DNA from: Bacteroidota bacterium
GTDB lineage: Bacteria > Bacteroidota > Bacteroidia > AKYH767-A > OLB10
Reading direction: 5' to 3'
Assembly: GCA_016717325.1 (NCBI GenBank)
Contig: JADKFV010000012.1
Location: 1 to 64,000 of the forward strand
Length of the DNA: 64,000 nt
Part shown: one piece after another, positions 39,001-48,404 of the stretch
Layout: each line of letters starts with the position of its first letter
How positions within the stretch are numbered: position 1 is the stretch's first letter
Made by a program: the position numbers and the translations under genes
The notes under the pieces: model-generated
The model's database searches: none
The model's input: only the letters and a program-made list of their open reading frames with translations
What the model was told of the DNA's origin: nothing

Positions 39001-39715
39001 GTATTCATATCGGCAACATTACTACCACCAACCCACTTCCCAAATGTATGAATTAATTGGTTTTGGTTAAACATACCTACCGTAGGAGCATAAGCCCACC
39101 CACCTGCTCCAGGATTTGTTATAGGTTCCGTAAAAATAATATTGAGTTGTTCCATTCTTTGGGGTGATGCTGCTGTAATTGCCGCCAAAGCCCCCGCTGA
39201 ATTTGATGACTCGCAAATAGCAGTATTTTGATAGAAAAATATATTCGCAAGCTCAACACGAATTTTTGAATCGCCAATGAAAGCTACGCCTAGCCATGGG
39301 TCGCTGGGTGCTTGTATGGTTTGGAATAAATCATTCAACTTATTGGCTATTGCATTAAGCCTATTAATATCAGCCACATTATTTTGAAAATTGCCACTGC
39401 CATTATTTTTTTGAAAAATATTGAAATTCACTCTGATAGTTTTAACAGGAGTACTTGATGTGGGTATATAATTATTTATGCGGCCATACTTTGTTATCCA
39501 ATCGGTTGAAGTGTATGAGCAACTAGGTGGTGGTGCAGTAAGCGTTACCACATCATTACCATAAGGTTGTTGAGCACAGATATTGTTACCCATTACAGTC
39601 ATTAATAGTACTACACAGAGGGTGATTACCCCCCCCCCCCCGCAAAGTTGCGAAGCGTGTTTAATAGCGATGTTGTGCTTTTTACAAAAGCATAAAAGAT
39701 TGATTGTGTATTCAT
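36076..39715 (-). CDS. Long T9SS type A protein with M43-like metallopeptidase and beta-helix, out of frame at a G13 tract
   Basis: About 1213 codons from ATG 39715. The leader MNTQSIFYAFVKSTTSL is followed by G13 (39629-39641) and then a hydrophobic segment (VITLCVVLLMTVMGNNICAQ). As written, the tract runs into TAA; one more G (14) restores the frame. About residue 245 has HELAHCFNVMH, a metzincin-type zinc motif, and about 60 residues on NIMSG, a Met-turn, as in pappalysin-like M43 peptidases. A beta-helix with MWKGVEVWG, NGGIIENA, TRVVNIIDNDFNS follows, then a type A domain (IFPNPASDILTLQ to FTTKLIIKK). A second break, one A missing at 37040-37044 (restored NVKNTLLGYSPFVSDEA), is probably a sequence error. 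A start at 39602 would lack a full signal peptide. Confidence 0.8.
39629..39641. repeat. Poly-G tract, 13 bases, inside a signal peptide
   Basis: Thirteen Cs on the plus strand, thirteen Gs in the gene's sense. The tract begins at codon position 3 of GCG; after four GGG codons the frame meets TAA. Lengths of 11 or 14 would read through into the hydrophobic part of the signal peptide. So the state shown is OFF. Confidence 0.92.
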
Positions 39716-39802
39716 TATTGATAAAGAATTAAAATATTAATAAATAAGGAGTTGTAGTTTAGTAATGTTGCTAAAGCTGGCCACAAGCCAGCACGGTCGC
39801 GC
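39716..39802 (-). promoter_or_regulatory. Conserved 87-nt 5' leader with hairpin, second copy
   Basis: Gap-free match to 30549-30635. The stem is GCTGGC at 39776-39781 with GCCAGC at 39787-39792, identical in both copies including its loop CACAA. Beyond 39802 the two upstream regions diverge. Confidence 0.75.
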
Positions 39803-40087
39803 ATCCTGGCATCAATATTTTGTTGTATGTGAGAGCTTTATACATGTAAAGCAATTTTTGGATTTGTAAATATTATGATTAAAATAACAGGAAACAAATT
39901 AATAAAAGAATATTTTCTGTATAGGCTCAAACTGCTTTTTCCTTCAAAAATTAAAATTCAATTAAATCGGCATCATAGCGTCTGCGCTTTGTTCTGCCCC
40001 GAATTAGGTTTCTATTTATTCCAAATCCAATCTATTAGTTTAACAAAATAAAAAACTATATTTGCGCATCAACAACTACAAACAAAA
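39803..40087. other. Divergent intergenic region
   Basis: No gene. TATATTTG at 40057-40064 is a good -7 element for the plus-strand gene starting at 40088, but the -33 box is weak ('tagtttaac' near 40034). The promoter of the minus-strand phase-variable gene should lie at the left end of this stretch. Confidence 0.45.
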
Positions 40088-41992
40088 ATGGAAAGCGGTA
40101 TCATCATCGACATTATTTACAACTCTTCGAAACAAAACGATGTAGCCATTGATACCTGCAATAATATTATAGAACAATATCCTTATTTTCAGATGGCCCA
40201 CATGCTGAAATCGAAAATATTACACACCGAAAATAAAATCGATTTTGCCAAGGCCATTAAAAATGCAGCCATTTATGCCCCCGACCGCAGCAAACTGCAC
40301 GACCTTATACAAACTAAAAACGAACCCAAGCATGCCTTCAACAAAAGCAATGTCGAAAAATGGGAAATTGAATCGAAAGCTATTCCCCTTATAAAAGAGG
40401 AGGAGCAATTGAGTGATGTTGAAAATGTTGAAGTAGAAAAGGGTGACCTAATTATTGAGTCTATAAACACTGATGAAATAATCGATGATACAAATATTGT
40501 AATAGCAGATAACGATGAATCGCTGCTGGCAAAACTTGTAAAAGCCGAAGCCAAAGAGCCCATTGAACCAGCTTTGATAGATGAAGAAAGCCATGCAGAA
40601 GATGTGGGTCATCATCCCGTTTTCGAACATGTAGATGCATTAATAACTGAAGATATATTGAACGATAATGAAGCTGACGAAGTTGATAGTGAAGTTGAAG
40701 TAGCAGAAGCCATTATTAGCGACCGGATTTCGACCGTGGAAAATAATGAGAATGAATTATCTGATCCTGAGGCAATTGCCCGTTCTGAAAAAGTTGATGA
40801 AATTATTGCTCACATTGATGCTACTTTGCCCGATGAATTAGATCGAGATGCTAATGAAGAACTTATCAATCAGCGTTTAAAAGAACTATTTTCGGAAGAC
40901 CAATTGGCGGTGAGCGAAAACAATGTTGTACAAAGTAATGAAAAGGAAATTGTCGTTGATGAAAATGATTTTTCGCAACCACCTGCTACCGAAAATATTC
41001 CGTTGGAAGTTGCAGTAGCATCAATTGACCAACCGAATGTTGTAGAAGAATTTGAAGAAAACGTGACAGCGGAAATCGTTATCTCACAAGAAACAGAGCC
41101 TCAATTATCGGATGAAGATTTTTTCGAATCAATTGCGATTGCGAATAAAGAAAGTGTTGATTTTGATGAATATGAGTCAGATTTCCATGCTGTTACCGAG
41201 GATGAAAAATTCGAAATAGAAGCTTTAATGAGCGATGGTTTGGTTGTGAATACAAACGACACTTTACCCGAAGCGGCTGATGGACTGCCGGGAGAAATTA
41301 TTAATGATAGTGATTCACAACCAGAAATTATTGATGATATTATAGTTGCTGAACCAACAGATAAAGACCATGTTTTTGTTGAAGAGGAAATTGGCCTTTT
41401 GAATATTGAATTAGAGAGCGCATATTTTGATATAGAAAAAATTGCTACGCAAGCCGATAAAACAGAAACTTCAACAATTGAGGAACAAGCCTTTGAAACC
41501 CACGCAGAGCAAGAAGAGATAAATTTAAATAATAATGTTACTGAGCAGCATGATTTCTTTGATTGGCTTACCGTATTTCAAAAAAAGGACTCCAAAAACA
41601 ATTGGGACCAAGAGGTGGCATCTAATGAAATATCGGAAAATGATGATGACCACGGACTTAACGACTTGCCTTTACAAAATGAACATCAAGGCACAAAATC
41701 CCGTTTCAGTTCACAAAATGCCAATGTAAATAAGGACGAAATAATAGAGCACTTTATAAAAGCCGACCCCAGAATAGAGCCACTAAAGGCCGAGTTTTAT
41801 AAGCCTTCGAACATGGCGCGCAAAAGTGTTGAGTGGGACGAAAACCTTGTAAGCGAAACCCTTGCGGATATTTTTCGGCAGCAAGGTTTAAACGAAAAAG
41901 CCATAAAAGCATACGAAAAATTAAGTTTGGCTTTTCCCGAAAAAAAACATTTCTTTGCCGAAATAATAAAGACAATAAAAAACACAGATTAA
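40088..41992 (+). CDS. Very acidic TPR-like protein upstream of secG
   Basis: 634 residues. The first 80 residues form TPR-like helices (AIDTCNNIIEQYPYFQMAHMLKSKIL), the last 60 another TPR-like unit (SETLADIFRQQGLNEKAIKAYEKLSLAFPEKKHFF). Between them, about residues 110-560 are low-complexity, dominated by Glu, Asp, Ile and Val, and probably disordered. There is no signal peptide. A gene of this plan next to secG is common in Bacteroidota, but its function is not known to me. It ends 1 base before the secG ATG, so coupling is likely. The FimV-like layout (long acidic linker, terminal TPR) is an analogy only. Confidence 0.8.
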   Translation: MESGIIIDIIYNSSKQNDVAIDTCNNIIEQYPYFQMAHMLKSKILHTENKIDFAKAIKNAAIYAPDRSKLHDLIQTKNEPKHAFNKSNVEKWEIESKAIPLIKEEEQLSDVENVEVEKGDLIIESINTDEIIDDTNIVIADNDESLLAKLVKAEAKEPIEPALIDEESHAEDVGHHPVFEHVDALITEDILNDNEADEVDSEVEVAEAIISDRISTVENNENELSDPEAIARSEKVDEIIAHIDATLPDELDRDANEELINQRLKELFSEDQLAVSENNVVQSNEKEIVVDENDFSQPPATENIPLEVAVASIDQPNVVEEFEENVTAEIVISQETEPQLSDEDFFESIAIANKESVDFDEYESDFHAVTEDEKFEIEALMSDGLVVNTNDTLPEAADGLPGEIINDSDSQPEIIDDIIVAEPTDKDHVFVEEEIGLLNIELESAYFDIEKIATQADKTETSTIEEQAFETHAEQEEINLNNNVTEQHDFFDWLTVFQKKDSKNNWDQEVASNEISENDDDHGLNDLPLQNEHQGTKSRFSSQNANVNKDEIIEHFIKADPRIEPLKAEFYKPSNMARKSVEWDENLVSETLADIFRQQGLNEKAIKAYEKLSLAFPEKKHFFAEIIKTIKNTD

Positions 41993-41993
41993 T

Positions 41994-42344
41994 ATGTTCA
42001 CTTTTTTAGCCATAGCACTTCTTATTACTGCCATTTTACTCGGAGGCATTATCCTTATTCAAAGCTCAAAAGGTGGCGGCCTTGCTGGTAATCTTTCGGG
42101 TGGTAACCAATATATGGGCGTGCAAAAAACTACTGAAGGCCTCGAAAAAATAACTTGGGGCTTTGCTACGGGATTAATGGTATTAGCTATTTTCGCAGCG
42201 TTTGCTTTACCTGCGCATAACAAAACTGTTGCAAAGGATACTGTTAAAGAAAGCAAATTGAAGGATAATGTAAGTTCAATGCCACAGACAATGCCACCGG
42301 CTGGTGCACAACCTTCAACTACTGCAAATCAACCTGCAAAGTAA
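41994..42344 (+). CDS. secG: Preprotein translocase subunit SecG
   Basis: 116 residues. Two transmembrane helices, FLAIALLITAILLGGIILIQ and WGFATGLMVLAIFAAFAL, joined by a loop with SSKGGGLAGNLSGGNQYMGVQ, the family signature. The C-terminus is a Pro/Gln/Ala-rich tail. SecG assists SecYE and SecA in export through the inner membrane, which all T9SS cargo in this window must use first. Confidence 0.94.
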   Translation: MFTFLAIALLITAILLGGIILIQSSKGGGLAGNLSGGNQYMGVQKTTEGLEKITWGFATGLMVLAIFAAFALPAHNKTVAKDTVKESKLKDNVSSMPQTMPPAGAQPSTTANQPAK

Positions 42345-42439
42345 TATTTACATCATTTTATTTTTTCTTGAAACCTTTATAAAAGGTAATTAATCAACAT
42401 TGCTAGGGCTTATTTTAGTTGAAAACTAACCCGTTGGTG

Positions 42440-42955
42440 TTACGTTTCAATCTCCAGCTCTATCTTTCTGGTTTCTTCATCAATATTTTTTATCAATAGC
42501 TGATGCACTTCATCTACTTCAAATGATGATGGTAAAAGATTATGCTTCTTTATTTCAGAATTGTGTAGCAAACCGGAAATGCCCGGAATCAAATGAAAAA
42601 AAACACCATACTCCATAATATTTTTCACGGTAGCCACTACCCCACTTCCCACTTTATATTTTGCTAAAAATTTTGTCCATGGATCGGTAAGCAATTGTTT
42701 TATGCCAACTTGTACCGTATAATTTTCGTAATCCACTTTTAGAATAACTACATCTCTACGTTGGTTTATAGCAAGCACTTCCTCTGCATCGTGAACTGGG
42801 TCGTGCGAGATATCGCTATTACGTAACAAGCCATTTACTATTCCAATTTTCACAAAAGTACCGTGTGGCGAAAACGACATAATTTTGGCGTTTACCACTT
42901 GCCCGGGTTTTAAAGTCTTTATAAACCGCTTTTGATTATCGGATAGTTTACGCAC
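42440..42955 (-). CDS. Two-domain S1 RNA-binding protein
   Basis: 171 residues with two S1 (OB-fold) domains: LKPGQVVNAKIMSFSPHGTFVKIGIVNGLLRNSDIS (residues 15-50) and KVGSGVVATVKNIMEYGVFFHLIPGISGLLHNSEI (about 100-135). It is far shorter than ribosomal protein S1 and has no other domain. It probably binds RNA in the cytoplasm; the target is unknown. The start ATG at 42955 overlaps the end of the GNAT gene by 8 bases, so the two are cotranscribed. Confidence 0.82.
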   Translation of the reverse strand: MRKLSDNQKRFIKTLKPGQVVNAKIMSFSPHGTFVKIGIVNGLLRNSDISHDPVHDAEEVLAINQRRDVVILKVDYENYTVQVGIKQLLTDPWTKFLAKYKVGSGVVATVKNIMEYGVFFHLIPGISGLLHNSEIKKHNLLPSSFEVDEVHQLLIKNIDEETRKIELEIET

Positions 42956-44279
42956 TGTGCTTCAAATCGAGTGTTGATGGTTGATTGATTTGTTTAAAAG
43001 GCTGGCGTTGGATCCATTCGCGTGAAGTTGCAATCTTTAAAAATGGGTCAACTAAAAAAGAGGCAAACATGCCCGGCACAAAAAGAAAAAGTTGCAGTGG
43101 CGAAGGAGTTGCACCAAGTGTGCTTTTTATTTCCAAAGCATCGCGCCCAAATTGCAATAGCATACACTTTTTATCGATGGCCAATTTAGTATATTCAATA
43201 AGCATACGGTAATACAAATTATGACTTCTATTTAGTGCATAGTCGAAGCCAACGAATTGCGCTGTCAATGTTTTATTGTTTCGTAATGCTGTATAAAAAC
43301 CTACTATTTCGTTGTTCAATTTCAAAATGTTGAATATGTAGTTGTCATCAAATTTTTCTTTCTGACATATGAAAAAATTCGCTTCAATACTTGCAAGGCG
43401 AACAGGGGCATTTTCGAAAACATTCTTTAGTAATGCATTTATTTGCCCGAAATATTTTTTTATACCGACTGCACTTAATTCTTCCACTTCTATTTCGTTC
43501 GATTTATCGAATACACTTTTTATTCGTGTACGATATTTTGTGGTAAGTGAAGCCAGATATTCCTCAAAATTTTTCCATTGAATATTAAGATTCATTTCGG
43601 GATCTACCTGAAAAGGTTTGAAACCGGCACTTTGCAATTTTCCGGCAAGCACAACATCCGTTGTTTGAAAATCTTTCGACACACAACACAACATCGATGA
43701 ATTTTCACTCACACTATTCATAAGCAAGTCGAGTACTTTTTCCCACTGCCATGCATTGAGCGATTCAGGGTCTTCATTACAGGCAAACCCCGAAGATTCA
43801 CTGGCGAAAAGGTTTCCATTTACTACAACAAAACGCTTTTTATCTTTAGTACCAAAAAGTTTTTCATCGTTTAGCCCCTTTAATTTATCTAAAAGAGCTT
43901 TAAAATATTGATCATTGAGCAGCTTTTTCACACTCATATTGCTAACATCATACAATTGAAAATAGAATGCTGCAACAGGTTGCTGACTTTTATATATGAT
44001 AAGATAACGTAGCAAATTGGGTTGTGTAATGGAAGACTCAAGGCATTGGAGATAAGCAAGACTTTGACATAAACACGATTCGGAATTTTTAAAAATCCGA
44101 TTCCAGTCATCTACAGGTACTTTGGCAACGGAATCAAAAAAAACATAATCAACATCACTTTCTTCTTTACGAAAAATGCAATTTGAAAAAACACTTTTTA
44201 ACTTATCTTTTAATTTTGAAAACACTAATCTTGTATTACTTATTTTGTTATAATCCGAAATGTAGAAAATAAAATGCAT
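42948..44279 (-). CDS. GNAT / FemAB-like acyltransferase family protein
   Basis: 443 residues. The second half has the BioF2/FemAB-like GNAT fold: LTTKYRTRIKSVFDKSNEIEVEEL, NIQWKNFEEYLASL, LNNEIVGFYTALRNNKTLTAQFVGFDY, NRSHNLYYRMLIEYTKLAIDKKCMLLQFGRDALEIKSTLGATP. The last phrase (GR.A.E.K...GA) is characteristic of 'peptidogalycan biosynthesis'-type GNAT proteins. The first 150 residues are less typical. A role in transferring an acyl or aminoacyl group is inferred only. No signal peptide. Confidence 0.72.
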   Translation of the reverse strand: MHFIFYISDYNKISNTRLVFSKLKDKLKSVFSNCIFRKEESDVDYVFFDSVAKVPVDDWNRIFKNSESCLCQSLAYLQCLESSITQPNLLRYLIIYKSQQPVAAFYFQLYDVSNMSVKKLLNDQYFKALLDKLKGLNDEKLFGTKDKKRFVVVNGNLFASESSGFACNEDPESLNAWQWEKVLDLLMNSVSENSSMLCCVSKDFQTTDVVLAGKLQSAGFKPFQVDPEMNLNIQWKNFEEYLASLTTKYRTRIKSVFDKSNEIEVEELSAVGIKKYFGQINALLKNVFENAPVRLASIEANFFICQKEKFDDNYIFNILKLNNEIVGFYTALRNNKTLTAQFVGFDYALNRSHNLYYRMLIEYTKLAIDKKCMLLQFGRDALEIKSTLGATPSPLQLFLFVPGMFASFLVDPFLKIATSREWIQRQPFKQINQPSTLDLKHSA

Positions 44280-44497
44280 CTTACCTGAAGTTGCAAATCT
44301 AAAACAATAACAACATCGTTCAAAAAGAGTTATACTTAAACTACGTATATTTAAGAAAATAAATCACTTTGATTGAAAAGCACAGTTATAGCAAATCATT
44401 TGCTTTCAAAAACCAGCCTTACATTTTAAATTAATTAACTCAAAATTTAGTTCAACCATAAGTATTAAAATTATTTTTGCCAATTATTAAAAACGAA

Positions 44498-46609
44498 ATG
44501 ACTTCAAAAAAATCAATTCTCTTTGCGTTAGTGTTATTCAACTTAAATAATCTTAACGTTGATGCACAAAAATTAGAATATCCTACCACAAAGAAAACCG
44601 AAGTATTTGACGAATATTTTGGCACAAAAATAAGCGACCCATACCGATGGCTCGAAGATGATAATAGTGCCGAAACAGCCGACTGGGTGGTGCAACAAAA
44701 CAAAGTAACCAACGATTTTTTGGCAACCATTCCTTTTCGCGACTCGCTGAAAGCACGAATGACGCAACTTTGGAATTTCCCAAAATATCTACCTCCATTT
44801 AAATGTGGGCAAACATATTTTTATATAAAGAATAACGGGCTCGACAATCAAGGTTCGTTGTGGTATCAGCGTTCGTTGTTGCATGTGGCTACTTTATTTC
44901 TCGACCCCGCCAAAGTTGACAAAACCGGCAATACATTTCTTTCGGATTATACACCATCGCGAAATGGCGAATACCTGGCATTTAAAGTTGCAAAAGCCGG
45001 CAGCGATTGGCAACAAATAAGAGTAAAAGAAGTGCGCACAGCCAAAACACTTGCCGACTCTATCGACTGGGCAAAGTTTTCGAACATTGCATGGCAAGGA
45101 TATGGCTTTTACTATTCGCGTTATGATGCCGTAACCACAGGAAAATACTCCGGCAAAAATGAAAATCATAAAGTGTACTATCATGCACTCGGCACTACAC
45201 AAGACAAAGATATTATGGTTTATCAAGATGACGAACACCCATTACGAACATATTCTGCAACAACAACCGAAGACGAAAAATATTTGCTGCTCAGTATTTC
45301 GGAAAGCACTTCGGGTAATGCGATGATGATTAAAAATCTCTATAAAAATGAAACTTCATTTACGTCACTGTTCGAAGGCTTCAGCGATAATTATACTCTG
45401 ATAAATAACGAAGGTGACAAACTTTATTTTCTCACAACTAACAATGCTCCTAAAGGCCGCATCGTATTGGTTAACGCTGCAAACCCGGCCGATAAAAACT
45501 GGCAAGATATTATTCCGCAACAAGATGATGTAATGCAAAGCGCAAAATTTGCAGGTGGAAAATTAATAGTGAAATACATGCACAATGCCAGCAATATTTT
45601 AAAGGTTTACGACTTGAACGGAAAATTCGAAAATGACATTAAGCAAGGTACGTATACAACCATAGATGCAATGGAAGGAAATAAAGAGGATAGTGTGTTT
45701 TTTTATTCGGCAGTATCGCTAACATCTCCACCTGCAATTTATAAATACCTTATCGACACAAAAAAAACATTGTTACATTTTCAACCAAAGCTAAAGTATA
45801 ACCCCGATGACTTTGTAACAAAGCAAGTGTTTTATAACAGTAAGGATGGCACATCAATACCCATGTTTATTGTGCATAAAAAAAATGTGGTGCTCGATGG
45901 AAAAAATCCACTTTTACTTTTTGGATACGGTGGTTTTAACATAAGCAAAACTCCTGAGTTTAAACCTGAGCGCATTACTTTTCTTGAGCAAGGTGGAATA
46001 TTTGCCATGCCCAATATACGTGGTGGGGGCGAATTTGGCGAGGCATGGCACAAAGCCGGAACCATTTTAAAAAAACAAAATGTGTTTGATGATTTCATTG
46101 CCGCAGCCGAATATCTCATAAAAAATAAATACACCAACAAAGATAAGTTGGCCATTAGCGGCCGCTCCAACGGTGGCTTACTTATAGGTGCTTGCATGAC
46201 TCAACGTCCCGATTTATTTCGTGTGGTCATCCCGGTAGTTGGTGTTATGGATATGCTGCGTTATCACAAATTTACAATCGGATGGTCGTGGAAAACGGAT
46301 TACGGAACAAGTGAAAACCAAAACGAATTCGATGCATTGATTAAATACTCGCCACTGCACAATATTAAACCGGGTACAATTTATCCTGCAACTATAGTTA
46401 CTACGGGTGACCATGACGACCGTGTGGTACCTGCACATTCTTTTAAATTTATTTCCACTTTGCAGGAAGCACAAAAAGGAGAATTGCCTACTCTTATTCG
46501 TATTGACACAAATGCCGGGCATGGTGCCGGTAAGCCAACATCGAAACTCATAGATGAGCAAACCGATGTGTTTGCATTTATGATGTTTTTTCTTGGAATG
46601 AAATATTAA
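44498..46609 (+). CDS. Prolyl oligopeptidase family serine peptidase (S9A)
   Basis: 703 residues from ATG 44498, chosen over a TTG 21 bases upstream because it leads into a signal peptide (MTSKKSILFALVLFNLNN...DAQ). N-terminal signature SDPYRWLEDDNSAETADWV, then a seven-bladed propeller domain. Catalytic Ser in SGRSNGGLLIGA (about residue 555), Asp in TGDHDDRVVPAHS and His in NAGHGAGKPTSK. It cleaves short peptides after Pro, here in the periplasm. TATTTTTG at 44472-44479 could be a -7 element. Monocistronic. Confidence 0.93.
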   Translation: MTSKKSILFALVLFNLNNLNVDAQKLEYPTTKKTEVFDEYFGTKISDPYRWLEDDNSAETADWVVQQNKVTNDFLATIPFRDSLKARMTQLWNFPKYLPPFKCGQTYFYIKNNGLDNQGSLWYQRSLLHVATLFLDPAKVDKTGNTFLSDYTPSRNGEYLAFKVAKAGSDWQQIRVKEVRTAKTLADSIDWAKFSNIAWQGYGFYYSRYDAVTTGKYSGKNENHKVYYHALGTTQDKDIMVYQDDEHPLRTYSATTTEDEKYLLLSISESTSGNAMMIKNLYKNETSFTSLFEGFSDNYTLINNEGDKLYFLTTNNAPKGRIVLVNAANPADKNWQDIIPQQDDVMQSAKFAGGKLIVKYMHNASNILKVYDLNGKFENDIKQGTYTTIDAMEGNKEDSVFFYSAVSLTSPPAIYKYLIDTKKTLLHFQPKLKYNPDDFVTKQVFYNSKDGTSIPMFIVHKKNVVLDGKNPLLLFGYGGFNISKTPEFKPERITFLEQGGIFAMPNIRGGGEFGEAWHKAGTILKKQNVFDDFIAAAEYLIKNKYTNKDKLAISGRSNGGLLIGACMTQRPDLFRVVIPVVGVMDMLRYHKFTIGWSWKTDYGTSENQNEFDALIKYSPLHNIKPGTIYPATIVTTGDHDDRVVPAHSFKFISTLQEAQKGELPTLIRIDTNAGHGAGKPTSKLIDEQTDVFAFMMFFLGMKY

Positions 46610-46624
46610 TGCATCACATCACTT

Positions 46625-48010
46625 TTAAAAAAAAGTACTCACTATTTCTTGGTCATTAGCTTGCAAAGAAGGATTCATAATCCTTAATTCTTTTGGGTAA
46701 TAATTATTTATCCGGTTGCCAAGGTTTTTTGCAAAACCTAAATTTTGATTTTTATACCTTGCAATTATCCACCCTTTGCCGGAGTCACAATTAATATCAG
46801 TTTGTCCACGCAAAAATTTTATTGCATCCTCATAATTCAAATCAAGAAAATCGAACTCGCTATTATTTAATTGAGACCACATGCTCAAATGGTGATGATA
46901 ACGCATTTCACTGCCAACCTGATTTCCAATGCATACTCCAAATTTTTTTACGTTTAGTTTGCTTACCATGTTTGCTATCATCTCTGCATGCAATTGATTT
47001 ACTCCGATTGTAAAACCATTCAAAACAGTGACTAAAAAATTGGGCGATAGAAACAAAAAAAGATGCTTTTTAAAATCATGCTTTTTTATTTTTTTTTCTT
47101 CGCTGGTAACAATTGTGGAACTTGTTTTTTGCAACACGGAAATAAAAAAACCCTCTCCTTTCGTTTTGTGTGGAAAGAAACGATAGGCAAATATTTTATC
47201 ATCGAACGAAGGCGAAATGTTTTCCAATTGATTCGCAGAAATCTCAAATGATGTACAATCATTATTTTCAATAAAATGTTTGAGCACATCTTCGTTCTCA
47301 TTTTTATTAAAGGTGCATGTACTGTAAATTAAAAAACCCCCGGGCGTCAAAGCATCCCACACATCGTTCAAAATATTTTTTTGTCTTTGTTCGCATTGCA
47401 ATATTAATTGTGGATTCCATTGCTGCATAGCAAAGTCATCTTTACGAAACATACCCTCGCCCGAACAAGGTGCATCAACAACAATAACATCGAAATAATT
47501 TTTCATTTTGCCAAAAGCTGCAGCATCACTATTTGTTACAACAACATTGGCATTACCCCATTTCATCATATTCTGAATTAATGCACCAACGCGAGATGAA
47601 ACCGTTTCGTTGCTTACAAGCAAACTATCATCATGCATAACAGAAGCAATCAAAGTAGATTTACCACCGGGCGAAGCACACAAATCAAGTATGCGTTTTG
47701 GCTTATTTTCTATTTGCAAAAATTTTAAAATATGGTGCAAAAACATGGACGATGCTTCTTGCACGTAATATGCACCTGAGTGAAAAAACGGGTCGGTGGT
47801 AAACGAAAATCTTTTTGGCAAATAGTATCCGTGTTCGCACCAGGGAATTTTTTCAAATGGAATTATAGTTGAAGCAACTTTATCGGGGTTGAGTCTTATA
47901 CTTGTTGGTGGTGAAGTTTGTAATGAATCGAAAAATGATTGCGCATTTTCTGTCAGAAGCAATTTTATCTGCTCGATAAACTGTGGGGATAAATTTGTTT
48001 CTGATTTCAT
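46625..48010 (-). CDS. RsmB/NOP-type RNA cytosine-C5 methyltransferase (RsmF-like)
   Basis: 461 residues from ATG 48010 (MKSETNLSPQFIEQIK); the longer frame reaching 48103 adds a hydrophobic stretch that does not belong to the family. SAM site LDLCASPGGKSTLIAS near residue 110, catalytic VDAPCSGEGMFRKD (motif IV Cys) and IYSTCTFNKNENE (motif VI Cys). The C-terminal region is PUA-like (AIKFLRGQTDINCDSGKGWIIARYKNQNLGFAK), as in RsmF. It methylates C5 of a cytosine in rRNA or tRNA; which one is unknown. Confidence 0.9.
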   Translation of the reverse strand: MKSETNLSPQFIEQIKLLLTENAQSFFDSLQTSPPTSIRLNPDKVASTIIPFEKIPWCEHGYYLPKRFSFTTDPFFHSGAYYVQEASSMFLHHILKFLQIENKPKRILDLCASPGGKSTLIASVMHDDSLLVSNETVSSRVGALIQNMMKWGNANVVVTNSDAAAFGKMKNYFDVIVVDAPCSGEGMFRKDDFAMQQWNPQLILQCEQRQKNILNDVWDALTPGGFLIYSTCTFNKNENEDVLKHFIENNDCTSFEISANQLENISPSFDDKIFAYRFFPHKTKGEGFFISVLQKTSSTIVTSEEKKIKKHDFKKHLFLFLSPNFLVTVLNGFTIGVNQLHAEMIANMVSKLNVKKFGVCIGNQVGSEMRYHHHLSMWSQLNNSEFDFLDLNYEDAIKFLRGQTDINCDSGKGWIIARYKNQNLGFAKNLGNRINNYYPKELRIMNPSLQANDQEIVSTFF

Positions 48011-48083
48011 ATTTAGCAAACAAACAAAAATATATGGAAGTAAAAAATAACAGTTACATTTGCCACCTAATAAAAAAAAAACA

Positions 48084-48395
48084 ATGCAAGAGAATAACAA
48101 CAATAACCAATTGAATATAGAATTATCGGAAGAAGTAGCTGAAGGTATCTATTCTAACTTAGCCATAATAACACATTCCAACAGTGAGTTTGTAGTTGAC
48201 TTTGTAAAGGTAATGCCGGGCGTGCCTAAGGCAAAAGTAAAAGCTCGTATACTTTTAACACCACAACATGCTAAGCGACTTTTGAATGCACTGGCCGATA
48301 ACATTTCGAAGTTTGAAAAGATGCATGGCGTGATTAAAGAAACCGAAGGCTTTAATTTACCTATGAATTTTGGTGGCCCAACAGCGCAAGCTTAA
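48084..48395 (+). CDS. DUF3467 domain protein
   Basis: 103 residues from ATG 48084 (MQENNNNNQLNIELSEEVAEG); the start 24 bases upstream is less likely. Core: GIYSNLAIITHSNSEFVVDFVKVMPGVPKAKVKARILLTPQHAKRLL is the DUF3467 pattern of bacteria and archaea, with no known function. TACATTTG at 48055-48062 is a plausible -7 element, and it starts divergently from the RNA methyltransferase gene. Confidence 0.9.
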   Translation: MQENNNNNQLNIELSEEVAEGIYSNLAIITHSNSEFVVDFVKVMPGVPKAKVKARILLTPQHAKRLLNALADNISKFEKMHGVIKETEGFNLPMNFGGPTAQA

Positions 48396-48404
48396 ACTAA
48401 AAAT

